A DNA stretch of 6,639 nt from Spirochaetaceae bacterium (GCA_031269165.1 JAISZQ010000044.1:1-6639); one strand, 5' to 3'. Shown: positions 1-6,140, counted from the first letter of the stretch. The notes: generated by a model from the sequence alone, not told the origin. A program made the numbers and translations.

Positions 1-17
1 CATACCCATCAGCGCGT

Positions 18-47
18 ATTCGCATACATTCGCGTACATTCGCGGAC
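18..47. repeat. Three tandem 10-bp units (ATTCGCNNAC)
   Basis: Three adjacent 10-bp units read ATTCGCATAC (18-27), ATTCGCGTAC (28-37) and ATTCGCGGAC (38-47), differing only at the seventh and eighth bases. They are followed by an A-rich run and CTGTGTGATCCG. From memory, this kind of CGCGAAT-rich intergenic sequence recurs in several bacterial genomes including spirochaetes, but I cannot confirm that here. A degenerate relative in the opposite orientation (CCGCGAATACCGCACGAAC) sits immediately after the cutC stop codon. Confidence 0.65.
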
Positions 48-113
48 AAAAAAACTAAAAATCTGTGTGATCCGTTGACCACTCTTATATTCCATTGGCT
101 TAAGTTGTTGACA

Positions 114-318
114 GTGGGAAGCCTCCCCCTCGCTCCAGAATTGCTCCGGGTCTGCGTCCTACGCAATTCTTCCGCTACCCCCTCTACGGGGACAAAACCA
201 GTATGGTTTTGTGGGCGCGTCCCCAGCGTCCATGGATGGACGTAAAACAGAACGCGCCCCGGCCCGGAAGCCCGAAACAGGATGTTGAGGGCTGTAGGGT
301 GCCCCCGTAACGCCCCCG
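114..318 (+). repeat. Structured dispersed repeat, copy A
   Basis: This is a direct-repeat partner of 6324-6572 in the same orientation. Exact shared blocks, in the same order, are CTCCCCCTCGCTCCAG (123-138), CGGGGACAAAACCA (187-200), a 22-bp block at 255-276, GAGGGCTGTAGGG (287-299) and AACGCCCCCG (309-318). It contains several perfect stems. These are 137-144 with 163-170 (8 bp, private to this copy), 194-200 with 204-210 (7 bp, 3-nt loop), and an outer 8-bp stem 213-220 with 252-259. The outer stem encloses an inner 7-bp stem, 227-233 with 236-242. The repeat ends about 10 nt before the cutC ribosome binding site. It has no RNA family that I recognise. Confidence 0.8.
213..259 (+). other. 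Nested stem structure in repeat copy A
   Basis: Outer arms GGGCGCGT (213-220) and ACGCGCCC (252-259) are exact reverse complements. Between them, CGTCCAT (227-233) and ATGGACG (236-242) form an inner hairpin with a 2-nt centre. The equivalent region of copy B (6426-6472) keeps the same architecture with different outer-arm bases. Being palindromic, it could fold as RNA on either strand or as a DNA cruciform. The function is unknown. Confidence 0.7.
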
Positions 319-328
319 GTCCCCCCTT

Positions 329-334
329 AAGGAG
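329..334 (+). promoter_or_regulatory. Ribosome binding site of the CutC-family gene
   Basis: AAGGAG lies 9 nt upstream of the ATG at 344. It supports that start and therefore the unusual N-terminal extension that follows. The only later in-frame candidate near the conserved domain is a GTG inside the Cys-Val-Glu motif, which would remove the conserved cysteine. Confidence 0.75.
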
Positions 335-343
335 AAATGGTAT

Positions 344-1093
344 ATGTGCGCGCAAATTATTCGAGAAACGGACGTTCTCATTCGAGAAACGGACGCTTTC
401 ATCCGAGAAGCGTGTGTGGAAACACGCGACGAGATTGACGGCGCGGTACGGGGCAATGCCGATCGCATTGAACTCTGTTCCCGCCTTGACTTGGGCGGAC
501 TTACCCCTTCTGCCGAGATGGTAGCGTATGCCCGCGCCCAAAAACTCAACGTGGCCGCGATGATCCGCCGCAACGAAGGGTTTACCGCCGCACCCGAAGA
601 CGGGGACGGGCTCAAAGAAGACATACGCGCCATGTTCCGTTCAGGCGCAAACGGCCTCGTGTTCGGCTATGTGTCAGGCGGCCGCCTTGACCTTGCGACA
701 ATCCACGCGCTTCTTGCAGAGATTCACGCGCAAGAGGCGCGGTACGGCAAACGGGAACTTGTCTTTCACATGGCCTTCGATGAGTTGTCCGAGGCAGGGC
801 AGATCGCGGCCATCGACACCCTCGCCGCGCTGGGTTTCGCCCGGATCTTAACCAAAGGCGGGCCGGGCCGGGCGGAAGACAACCTCGCCCGCTTGAAGCG
901 GTTGAATGATCACGCGCGGGGCGTGGCGCGGGGTACAGCGCAGAGGGCGATCACGATCCTCTGCGGCGGCGGCGTTACCGACGACAACTACCGGCGTATC
1001 GCCAGAGAGACCGGCATCACCCAGTTCCACGGCCGTCGCCTTATTAACCCAGCGGGCCTTTGGCCCGCAACCGCACGAACGAAAAGCGTTTAA
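344..1093 (+). CDS. cutC: CutC-family copper homeostasis protein
   Basis: This 249-residue cytoplasmic protein belongs to the CutC TIM-barrel family, linked to copper handling in bacteria; its biochemical role is not settled. It is unrelated to choline lyase CutC. Family motifs appear in order: CVE (24-26), NADRIELC (38-45), GGLTPS (51-56), MIR (73-75), GANGLVFG (101-108), FHMAFDE (141-147), RILTKGG (167-173), ILCGGGV (205-211) and FHG (228-230). The family's usual FHRAFD has Met in place of Arg, and the usual MIRPRGG reads MIRRNEG. Residues 6-23 are an extension made of a 7-residue repeat (IRETDVL, IRETDAF, IREA) placed before the normal domain start. The last roughly 15 residues (NPAGLWPATARTKSV) look like translated intergenic repeat DNA. 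It is convergent with the M81 gene, so co-regulation with the transporter is not implied. Confidence 0.88.
   Translation: MCAQIIRETDVLIRETDAFIREACVETRDEIDGAVRGNADRIELCSRLDLGGLTPSAEMVAYARAQKLNVAAMIRRNEGFTAAPEDGDGLKEDIRAMFRSGANGLVFGYVSGGRLDLATIHALLAEIHAQEARYGKRELVFHMAFDELSEAGQIAAIDTLAALGFARILTKGGPGRAEDNLARLKRLNDHARGVARGTAQRAITILCGGGVTDDNYRRIARETGITQFHGRRLINPAGLWPATARTKSV
359..410 (+). repeat. 21-bp tandem repeat in the 5' end of cutC
   Basis: Unit 1 (359-379) and unit 2 (380-400) are 21 bp each and differ at two positions near their 3' ends. A third partial unit (401-410, ATCCGAGAAG) follows with two changes. Since 21 is a multiple of 3, the frame is preserved and each unit adds seven residues (IRETDxx). 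Copy-number change would lengthen or shorten the N-terminus without breaking the gene. Confidence 0.85.
1052..1068 (+). repeat. Perfect 7-bp hairpin at the 3' end of cutC
   Basis: GCGGGCC (1052-1058) and GGCCCGC (1062-1068) are exact reverse complements around a TTT loop, inside codons for AGLWPA near the C-terminus. No T-run follows, so it is a poor intrinsic terminator. It marks the point where cutC coding sequence seems to grade into repeat DNA. Confidence 0.6.
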
Positions 1094-1102
1094 CCGCGAA
1101 TA

Positions 1103-1280
1103 CCGCACGAACAGCCCCGCTCCCCAATAACCCGCCCGTCATTGCGAGCGCAGCGAAGCAATCCGGCAGATCCCGAAGCAGGACAACGCCCCGCGACCGC
1201 ACGAACAGCCATCTCCGCTCCCCAATAACCCGCCCGTCATTGCGAGCGCAGCGAAGCAATCCGGCAGATCCCGAAGCAGG
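1103..1280. repeat. Two tandem copies of a repeat with a 66-bp identical core
   Basis: The 66-bp cores at 1117-1182 and 1215-1280 appear identical base for base, at a 98-bp period. Each is preceded by CCGCACGAACAGCC (1103-1116 and 1197-1210), with four extra bases (ATCT) in the second copy. A shorter match, CCGCACGAAC, occurs at 1071-1080 inside the end of cutC. Each core carries GTCATTGCGAGCG followed by CAGCGAAGCAATCC. From memory this is a sequence style seen as a widespread intergenic repeat in several phyla. Confidence 0.85.
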
Positions 1281-1306
1281 GCGACGCCCTTATGACCCTC
1301 CACACT

Positions 1307-1347
1307 GGCTTGCTTCGCTCGGCAATTTGCAACTCGCTCGCAATGAC
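1307..1347. repeat. Inverted partial copy of the CATTGCGAGCG repeat
   Basis: CGCTCGCAATGAC (1335-1347) is the exact reverse complement of GTCATTGCGAGCG at 1138-1150 and 1236-1248. The adjoining CTTGCTTCGCTC (1309-1320) resembles the reverse complement of the GCAGCGAAGCAA part. With the direct copies it can form a long-range stem of at least 13 bp, as in end-to-end palindromic elements. Confidence 0.7.
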
Positions 1348-1386
1348 ATTCTTATCATTTTCCATTATCCATTTACCATTTTCAAT

Positions 1387-1403
1387 TCGCGCGAAGCGCG
1401 CGA
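1387..1403. repeat. Small perfect hairpin
   Basis: TCGCGCG (1387-1393) pairs with CGCGCGA (1397-1403) around an AAG loop. It lies downstream of both converging genes. Neither strand has a T-run after it, so a rho-independent terminator is not supported, although it may act as a transcript end structure. The CCATT-rich segment just before it looks like another common low-complexity intergenic repeat. Confidence 0.55.
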
Positions 1404-1454
1404 CCGCAACGCCCTCGGCCCCCTTTTTGCGGCGGCCCGTACACCGTGATGCGC

Positions 1455-2930
1455 TTAATCGGCGTCATCCAGCGGATAGAGAGGCCGTTGGACTTTCCGG
1501 TAGGGGAGCGTTTCCAGCACTTCGTTGGAACAGCCTTTCGAGGTGGCCATGACGGCCCGTGCGGCAATGCGGCGAAAACAAGGTTCCAAGTAGCCAAGTT
1601 TTACCACGACAAGGCAGTAATCGGCGGCATTGACGCCCAGTGCCGGAAGCAGATTTTCGTCGCCAAAGCCGATGTGCTTCGAGGTGATGACAAAGCGGAT
1701 GTTTCTCCAGGCGGCGAACACCACGTCCGATTGGTAGGGGCCGTAACCCTTGACGATGCGTAACACGTCCACGCCAAGCGGTATTTTTTTTCCGTTCACG
1801 GTGTCCCAGTTTCCCCCCAGCGTGATGTCGGCCCGCGCCCCCGTTCCCGCCTTGATACAGGCAGCTACGGCGGGCGCGTCGTAAAAGCCTGAGTACAGGA
1901 GGGGCGTGGGCAGTTTTTCCACCGTATCAATGGTGGCAAGGATTTTTTCAAGCACATCGGTCGCATCCCCGGCGGCCCCGGCGGTGGGGTTGTCGCCTGA
2001 GTCGGAAATAAATACCGGGCGTTTGTTTTCTTCCAGCACGGCGTGGTAGGCGGCACTGACGGCATCCGCAGAATCGTAGTGTTCGGTGCGGAAAACAAAG
2101 TCCCCGCGCCGCGCCCAGAAAACGTCCGCCAACTCCCCGGCGATTGCTTCCGCCACGTCCTTTGCGTCATCGAACGCGCTTACCAGAACGGAAACCGCGT
2201 TGTGTTCGTCGTCGGCCCACGGGAAGCCCAAGAGGAACGAGGCCGCCGCAATGCTGGGCCTTGTCTCCGCTTCCCGGCACCGCATAATGAGGGAACGCAT
2301 GGGTTCCGCCTCGGACTCGGACTTTTCCCCGGCGATAAGCATCGGGACGCGCCGATACGCGGTGGAGAGTTTTTTTCCGGTTGCAAGCGTGTCGAGTAGC
2401 ATTGCCGCGGCGTGCTCGCCGGTTTCGGCGCAGTCAACGTGGGGCGCAGTCTTGTACCCCACAAAGCCGTTGACCGTGTTGAGCAGGGCGGGCGTGATGG
2501 TGGCGTGCATATCCAGCGCCACCGTAAATGGAATGCCGGGAAGGAGTTCCCGCAACGCGCCGGTAAGGTCGCCCTCGGCACAGCCCAAACCCTCGACTTT
2601 CATCGAGCCGTGGAGGGCAAGGCACACCCCGTCGAGAGGGCCTGATTCGAGGGCCGCTTGCGCCCGGCGCAGAAAATCTGTTTTATAGCCGTGGTAAAAC
2701 GAGGCGGAAACGACTCCGTTCGGGACGGCACGGGCCAGTACGGCCGGCACGATTGCACATCCGGCCTTTTTTAGGGCGCGGATTATGCCGGCTGCGGCAG
2801 AATCGTGTGCCGTGTTTTTGCTTGTATCGAGGATGTCTTCCCCATAAAAGACGACAAAGTCCTCCGCGCCGGTAATAATCGGATTAAACGTGTTCGACTC
2901 GTGGTTTATTCCGCCAACAAGAATACGCAT
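1455..2930 (-). CDS. M81-family metallohydrolase (MlrC-like)
   Basis: This 491-residue protein is full length for the M81/MlrC family, named after the zinc enzyme that degrades linearised microcystin. Most members act on unknown substrates. Family landmarks run in order: GGINHESNTF (6-15), LALHGSM (104-110), CAEGDL (117-122), DMHATIT (140-146), YKTAPHVDCAETGEHAA (159-175), LGFPWADDEHN (234-244), DSGDNPTAGAAGDATDVL (310-327) and a C-terminal RPLYPLDD. Probable metal-site residues are E11, H107, D140, H142 and H164. Their spacing fits what I recall for characterised MlrC, but this is from memory. No signal peptide is evident, so it is probably cytoplasmic. The start is fixed by AAGGAG 5 nt upstream. 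It follows the permease gene after a 125-nt gap with no evident promoter, so read-through from the transporter operon is likely. A role in processing the imported solute is inference. Confidence 0.9.
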   Translation of the reverse strand: MRILVGGINHESNTFNPIITGAEDFVVFYGEDILDTSKNTAHDSAAAGIIRALKKAGCAIVPAVLARAVPNGVVSASFYHGYKTDFLRRAQAALESGPLDGVCLALHGSMKVEGLGCAEGDLTGALRELLPGIPFTVALDMHATITPALLNTVNGFVGYKTAPHVDCAETGEHAAAMLLDTLATGKKLSTAYRRVPMLIAGEKSESEAEPMRSLIMRCREAETRPSIAAASFLLGFPWADDEHNAVSVLVSAFDDAKDVAEAIAGELADVFWARRGDFVFRTEHYDSADAVSAAYHAVLEENKRPVFISDSGDNPTAGAAGDATDVLEKILATIDTVEKLPTPLLYSGFYDAPAVAACIKAGTGARADITLGGNWDTVNGKKIPLGVDVLRIVKGYGPYQSDVVFAAWRNIRFVITSKHIGFGDENLLPALGVNAADYCLVVVKLGYLEPCFRRIAARAVMATSKGCSNEVLETLPYRKVQRPLYPLDDAD

Positions 2931-2935
2931 AGCAA

Positions 2936-2941
2936 CTCCTT
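2936..2941 (-). promoter_or_regulatory. Ribosome binding site of the M81 gene, abutting an inverted repeat
   Basis: Read on the minus strand, AAGGAG lies 5 nt before the ATG at 2930. The wider purine stretch (GGAAGGAG, 2936-2943) begins immediately after the right arm of the 12-bp inverted repeat (2944-2955). Folding of the leader would therefore place the ribosome binding site at the base of a stem. Confidence 0.75.
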
Positions 2942-2943
2942 CC

Positions 2944-3053
2944 GTAACTATTCAGCCGCTTTTGCCGCCGGGATTCGGGGGACCGCCCGCTGAGGGGGAT
3001 AGCGCGGGGGAAGACACGGCGATCTGTTGCCGTCCCCCCAACTGAATAGTTAC
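2944..3053 (-). repeat. 110-bp segment bounded by 12-bp inverted repeats
   Basis: GTAACTATTCAG (2944-2955) and CTGAATAGTTAC (3042-3053) are perfect reverse complements. Inside are G- and C-runs and a second stem: ACGGC (3016-3020) with GCCGT (3029-3033), extended by GGGGG (3006-3010) and CCCCC (3034-3038) with a 5-nt bulge. The segment starts 2 nt after the permease stop codon and ends just before the hydrolase ribosome binding site, so it nearly fills the gap. There is no T-run to suggest termination. It may be a MITE-like insertion or an intra-operon structured spacer that sets hydrolase expression below that of the transporter. Confidence 0.75.
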
Positions 3054-3055
3054 CA

Positions 3056-3907
3056 TTATTCTTTAAGGGACCCTTCGCCAAAGCCCTTGATAAGCTGGTT
3101 ATGAAAAAAGAAATAGAATACGATCATGGGAAAAATACCGATCATGAGGGACGCGTACTGCAACCCGTATTCGGTGTTGTTCCGTCCGGCAAACAGGGTT
3201 ATCGCCACCGGCAGACTCTTCATTGCGGTTTTGGTGGTAAACACAAAGACAAACAAGAATTCGTTCCAGTGCCGCAGGAAGGACAGGATCACCATCGTGG
3301 CAATGACCGGGGTTGACAGCGGCACAATCAGTTTCCAGAACACCGAACGGTATTTGGCCCCGTCAATTTCGGCGGATTCGATGATCGCGCCGGGAATGCC
3401 CCGGATATAGGATATGGCAATCATGACCGACATGGGAATATCAAAGGCGATGTAGGGCAAAATAACCCCGATGCGGCGGTTGATGATTCCCACTTTCACC
3501 TCCACGAGGAACAGCGGAACAATGACCGCATGAACGGTAACCATGAGTCCAGTCGCGAAGACCGCGGTAAAAAACGCGCCGCTTTTAAACGGGAATTTGG
3601 TAATGCCGAACGCCGCCGCAAGCGCCAAGAACAAAGTCGCGATTGTGGCGATGCTCGTGTAGACAAAACTGTTCATCAGGGCGGTACCCAGGCTTCCCAT
3701 CTCCCATGCGCGGAAATAGTTGTCCAGCGAAGGATGCTGGGGCAGACCCAAGGGGCTCATGACGATCTCCGCATGAGGCTTGAAAGACGAGTAAAGCAAC
3801 CAGAGGAGGGGAAACAGGGTAAGAACGGCGAATACCGCCATCAGGATATACGCGGCGATCCGCCAGGAAACAGGGGCTCTTCTCAACTTGGGCATTTCTT
3901 CGGTCAT
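3056..3907 (-). CDS. CUT1-type ABC transporter permease, MalG-like
   Basis: This 283-residue inner-membrane protein forms, with the upstream permease, the heterodimeric channel of a sugar-type ABC importer. It shows about six hydrophobic segments: roughly 17-40, 77-99, 109-134, 145-165, 199-220 and 250-270. The cytoplasmic EAA loop, which docks the ATPase, begins ESAEIDGAKYR (177-187) and ends KLIVP. HWNEF (213-217) and the C-terminal NQLIKGFGEGSLK (270-282) are typical of the MalG side of the family. The start at 3907 is 6 nt after the stop of the first permease, with GGTGGAG (3918-3924) inside that gene's end as ribosome binding site, indicating coupled translation. A second Met (residue 5) is a less likely start. 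The substrate cannot be read from the sequence. Confidence 0.92.
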   Translation of the reverse strand: MTEEMPKLRRAPVSWRIAAYILMAVFAVLTLFPLLWLLYSSFKPHAEIVMSPLGLPQHPSLDNYFRAWEMGSLGTALMNSFVYTSIATIATLFLALAAAFGITKFPFKSGAFFTAVFATGLMVTVHAVIVPLFLVEVKVGIINRRIGVILPYIAFDIPMSVMIAISYIRGIPGAIIESAEIDGAKYRSVFWKLIVPLSTPVIATMVILSFLRHWNEFLFVFVFTTKTAMKSLPVAITLFAGRNNTEYGLQYASLMIGIFPMIVFYFFFHNQLIKGFGEGSLKE

Positions 3908-3913
3908 ACCATA

Positions 3914-4795
3914 TCACTCCACCTTAAACACCCTCGATACCGCGCGGGTCAACAACAGCGACAGCACAATAAAAACAATAATAATGATAGACAACGCGCT
4001 TCCGTATCCATAATTCTGATGTACAAATGTCGTGTTGTACATATACACCGCGATGACCTCGGTGTAATGGGCCGGTCCCCCGGCGGTCATGGAATAGATC
4101 AGGTCAAAACTCTTAAAACTCCCGGAAACGGCCAGAATCGCGTTAATAAAGATAACATAACCCAGCATGGGCGCGATAATTTTAAGGAATATAGTCCCCT
4201 CGCTCGCCCCTTCAAGCTGGGCCGCCTCGATAAGCGCGTTGGGAATACGCTGAAGATTTGCCAGAAATATGACCATGTAGAGACTGGTGTGCTGCCACAG
4301 GAGTACAAACATAATGGGAACAATGGCAAGGGTTTTGTTTTCCACGATGGTCATCACATAATCCTGATTTCCCGTGAGCGCGCGCATCAGGGCCGTAAAT
4401 ACCCCGACGGGGGAGAATATTCTGTTCCAGAGTTGCGCGATGATAACGGTGGAAATCGTTATGGGAAGGAATATCAACACCTCGAAAACATCCGCCTTCC
4501 GTACCATTTTCCGGTGGAGCATATAGGCCAGAAGCATTCCCAGCGGTATCTGCCCAAACACGGAAACAAAGACGATGACGATGTTGTTCCGCAACCCGAT
4601 AAAAAATACCGGGTCGGTGAACATCCTCTTGTAATTATCGAGACCAATAAAGATCATGTCCCCATAGCCTTTCCACTGGGTAAAACTCAGGGCAACGCTG
4701 AAAAACACGGGGAAGATCATCACGCTGACAAAGATGAGAAAAGCGGGAAGTACAAAACAATAGTGGCTTATCTTACGCGAAAGCGCGTATCGCAT
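3914..4795 (-). CDS. CUT1-type ABC transporter permease, MalF-like
   Basis: This 293-residue inner-membrane permease is the partner of the MalG-like protein. About six hydrophobic segments are seen: roughly 12-38, 70-93, 105-128, 157-180, 209-228 and 266-286. The EAA loop begins EAAQLEGASEG (190-200) and ends KIIAP. DLIYSMTAGGP (231-241) is a MalF-side signature. An upstream in-frame ATG at 4858 would add 21 charged residues and overlap the binding-protein gene by 40 nt. I prefer the ATG at 4795, which has GGAGG 5 nt upstream and begins MRYALSRKIS, the usual short lead before the first membrane segment. With that start it sits 23 nt after the binding-protein stop. The fold and family are clear; the sugar specificity is not. 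Confidence 0.92.
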   Translation of the reverse strand: MRYALSRKISHYCFVLPAFLIFVSVMIFPVFFSVALSFTQWKGYGDMIFIGLDNYKRMFTDPVFFIGLRNNIVIVFVSVFGQIPLGMLLAYMLHRKMVRKADVFEVLIFLPITISTVIIAQLWNRIFSPVGVFTALMRALTGNQDYVMTIVENKTLAIVPIMFVLLWQHTSLYMVIFLANLQRIPNALIEAAQLEGASEGTIFLKIIAPMLGYVIFINAILAVSGSFKSFDLIYSMTAGGPAHYTEVIAVYMYNTTFVHQNYGYGSALSIIIIVFIVLSLLLTRAVSRVFKVE

Positions 4796-4800
4796 CGTTA

Positions 4801-4805
4801 CCTCC
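4801..4805 (-). promoter_or_regulatory. Ribosome binding site deciding the MalF-like permease start
   Basis: GGAGG on the minus strand lies 5 nt before the ATG at 4795 and 13 nt after the stop codon of the binding-protein gene. The alternative start at 4858 lies inside the binding-protein gene. Confidence 0.75.
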
Positions 4806-4818
4806 CGCTTTTTCGCCG

Positions 4819-6123
4819 CTACTTCTTCTTCCGGTTCGAATCGTTTGCCGCGACCCATGCTTCATATTCGGCAGCAAGCTGGGCGGGGGTTTTGTCGCCT
4901 ATCATCACCGCCTGTATGCCGGGGTTGAGCAGGTTGTTCACCCCCTCGCCGTCCATCACCGCGTCAATGACATAGCCCATAGACTGGTTGTTGATAAGCT
5001 GGATGTACTGCTTGTTGAGGCTGTCAACATTGAATTGGGCATAGTCAAGTTTGTACGTCGGCACCGTGCCATACTTCATGAGAATCTCACTGCCTTCCTG
5101 CCCGTAGATAAAACTCAAGAATTTCCACGCGGCGTCGGCCTTGGCTCCCGTCAGTTTGGCATTCATGGCAAGCGCCTCTCCCAACGTGGCGGCACTGGAC
5201 CCCTGGGTCACTTCCCCCGCGATAGCCGGGAACGCGATGACCTCGTAAGCCGCATAATCTTCCGGCTTCGCGGCGCCCTTAAGCGCGGAAACCCGCCACC
5301 CGGCGTCAAGAAGGTACACCGATTTGCCCTGGACAAAATCGCCCCAGCCTTCCGTTCCCTCAAGCTGATTTACCCCGGCGGGGAACGTCTGCGTGTCTAC
5401 GAGACGCTTGATGACCGCCAGCGCGTCCACAAAGCCCTTGTCGGTAAATTTCGCCGTTCCCGCACGGGCACGGTCGAACCACGCTTTGCCGGCCAGCCGG
5501 TCCACCAGCATGGAAAGCAACAGGGATTGCGCCTGCCACACGCCCTTGTTGGCGAACATCAGCGGGGTATACCCCTTGGCGCGGATGGCGGGTACCTGGG
5601 CAATAAGATCATCCAACGTCTTGGGGTTGGTAAGTCCCAACTCCTTCTGGAGTTTGGTGTTCACATATACCGCCGTACACACCGCCATGTTGGGAGAGAT
5701 TATGTAAATTTCTCCGTTGGGCCCCTGGGGACCCCAGATAGTGGGATTGTAGTGGGACTTGAATTCCTCGGTCAGGAAGGGCCTTATGTCCTTGACAAGA
5801 CCCCTGTCCAGAATGTAACTGGAACGAGCCCCCGCATAGGTCGTGAATAGATCTGGAATCTCCCCGGAAGCCGCCATCGCCTGGAACTTGTCATGGAACT
5901 GTTCGCCCGACACATACTCAAATTCCAGCTTGATGTTGGGATACTTTTTGGCAAAAGCCTCAAGCGTAACCGGCCAATACTCGTACTGGGGGTTGGCGAG
6001 ATCCAGTTGCGCGTACACCGACAGGGTTACCGTATCACTGGCCCCTGTTGTCTGTTTACCGCCACCGGCCCAAACGGACAACCCCGCCACGACCAACAGC
6101 ACCGCTAAAAACGTCTTTTTCAT
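4819..6123 (-). CDS. Extracellular solute-binding protein of a CUT1-type ABC importer
   Basis: This 434-residue family 1 solute-binding protein captures the transported solute outside the inner membrane and delivers it to the two permeases. It has a signal peptide: MKK, a hydrophobic core from about 5 to 17, and a likely signal peptidase I site after VWA (17-19). There is no cysteine at the expected lipobox position; the sequence continues GGGKQTTGAS. The only cysteine is residue 149. Family-like features include LEAFAKKYPNIKLEFEY (54-70), the region GEIPDLFTTY (87-96), and a C-terminal part with AAWKFLSFIYGQEGSEI (331-347) and YGTVPTY (351-357). AGGAGG (6128-6133) lies 4 nt before the ATG. 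It is the first gene of the operon, directly behind the promoter. The ligand is probably a carbohydrate by family, but none can be named. Confidence 0.92.
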   Translation of the reverse strand: MKKTFLAVLLVVAGLSVWAGGGKQTTGASDTVTLSVYAQLDLANPQYEYWPVTLEAFAKKYPNIKLEFEYVSGEQFHDKFQAMAASGEIPDLFTTYAGARSSYILDRGLVKDIRPFLTEEFKSHYNPTIWGPQGPNGEIYIISPNMAVCTAVYVNTKLQKELGLTNPKTLDDLIAQVPAIRAKGYTPLMFANKGVWQAQSLLLSMLVDRLAGKAWFDRARAGTAKFTDKGFVDALAVIKRLVDTQTFPAGVNQLEGTEGWGDFVQGKSVYLLDAGWRVSALKGAAKPEDYAAYEVIAFPAIAGEVTQGSSAATLGEALAMNAKLTGAKADAAWKFLSFIYGQEGSEILMKYGTVPTYKLDYAQFNVDSLNKQYIQLINNQSMGYVIDAVMDGEGVNNLLNPGIQAVMIGDKTPAQLAAEYEAWVAANDSNRKKK

Positions 6124-6140
6124 GTTTCCTCCTATTTCAA

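Larger units (their letters stand above)
1..343. other. Gene-free left flank containing repeats
   Basis: No credible coding region is present. The stretch holds a short tandem repeat (18-47), an AT-richer segment (48-110) and a structured repeat (114-318). It ends with the cutC ribosome binding site. I looked for a promoter for cutC and found only weak fragments: TTGACC at 75-80 and TTGACA at 108-113, neither with a good -10 at the usual spacing, and TATATT at 86-91 with no matching -35. The cutC promoter therefore remains unassigned. It may lie upstream of the window or depart from the sigma-70 consensus. Confidence 0.6.
1094..1454. other. Gene-free convergent intergenic region filled with repeats
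   Basis: This stretch separates the converging cutC and M81 genes. It holds two tandem copies of a 66-bp core, an inverted partial copy of the same motif, a CCATT-rich AT segment (about 1353-1387) and a 7-bp hairpin at 1387-1403. I find no coding sequence with a ribosome binding site, no RNA gene, and no hairpin followed by a T-run that would make a clear terminator for either gene. Confidence 0.7.

Noticed and set aside
184..633. Minus-strand ORF of 149 residues, and a similar one at 6376-6612
   Set aside because: They share peptides such as SCFGLPGRG only because they overlap the two copies of the DNA repeat. The first also runs antisense into cutC. The hairpin-rich DNA explains the similarity better than a protein family.
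1103..1280. Possible CRISPR array
   Set aside because: There are only two repeat units with a 66-bp identical core and a short, partly repetitive gap. Unit size and spacing do not match a CRISPR array, and no cas gene is present.
1387..1403. Rho-independent terminator for the M81 or cutC gene
   Set aside because: The 7-bp hairpin is perfect, but no T-run follows on either strand.
1060..1449. Plus-strand ORF of 129 residues between cutC and the M81 gene
   Set aside because: It consists almost entirely of translated repeat units and low-complexity sequence, and shows no ribosome binding site or family resemblance.
3006..3038. Terminator between the MalG-like permease and M81 genes
   Set aside because: A GC-rich stem is present but is bulged and lacks a T-run. 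It fits a spacer structure within the operon better.
4796..4858. N-terminal extension of the MalF-like permease from an ATG at 4858
   Set aside because: It overlaps the binding-protein gene and adds a charged segment unlike the family. The ATG at 4795 has a well-placed GGAGG.
3530..4975. Long plus-strand ORF of 481 residues opposite the permease genes
   Set aside because: It is antisense to three clearly recognisable minus-strand genes, is rich in His, Arg, Gln and Asp with no family motif, and I see no sensible ribosome binding site. It is a codon-bias shadow.
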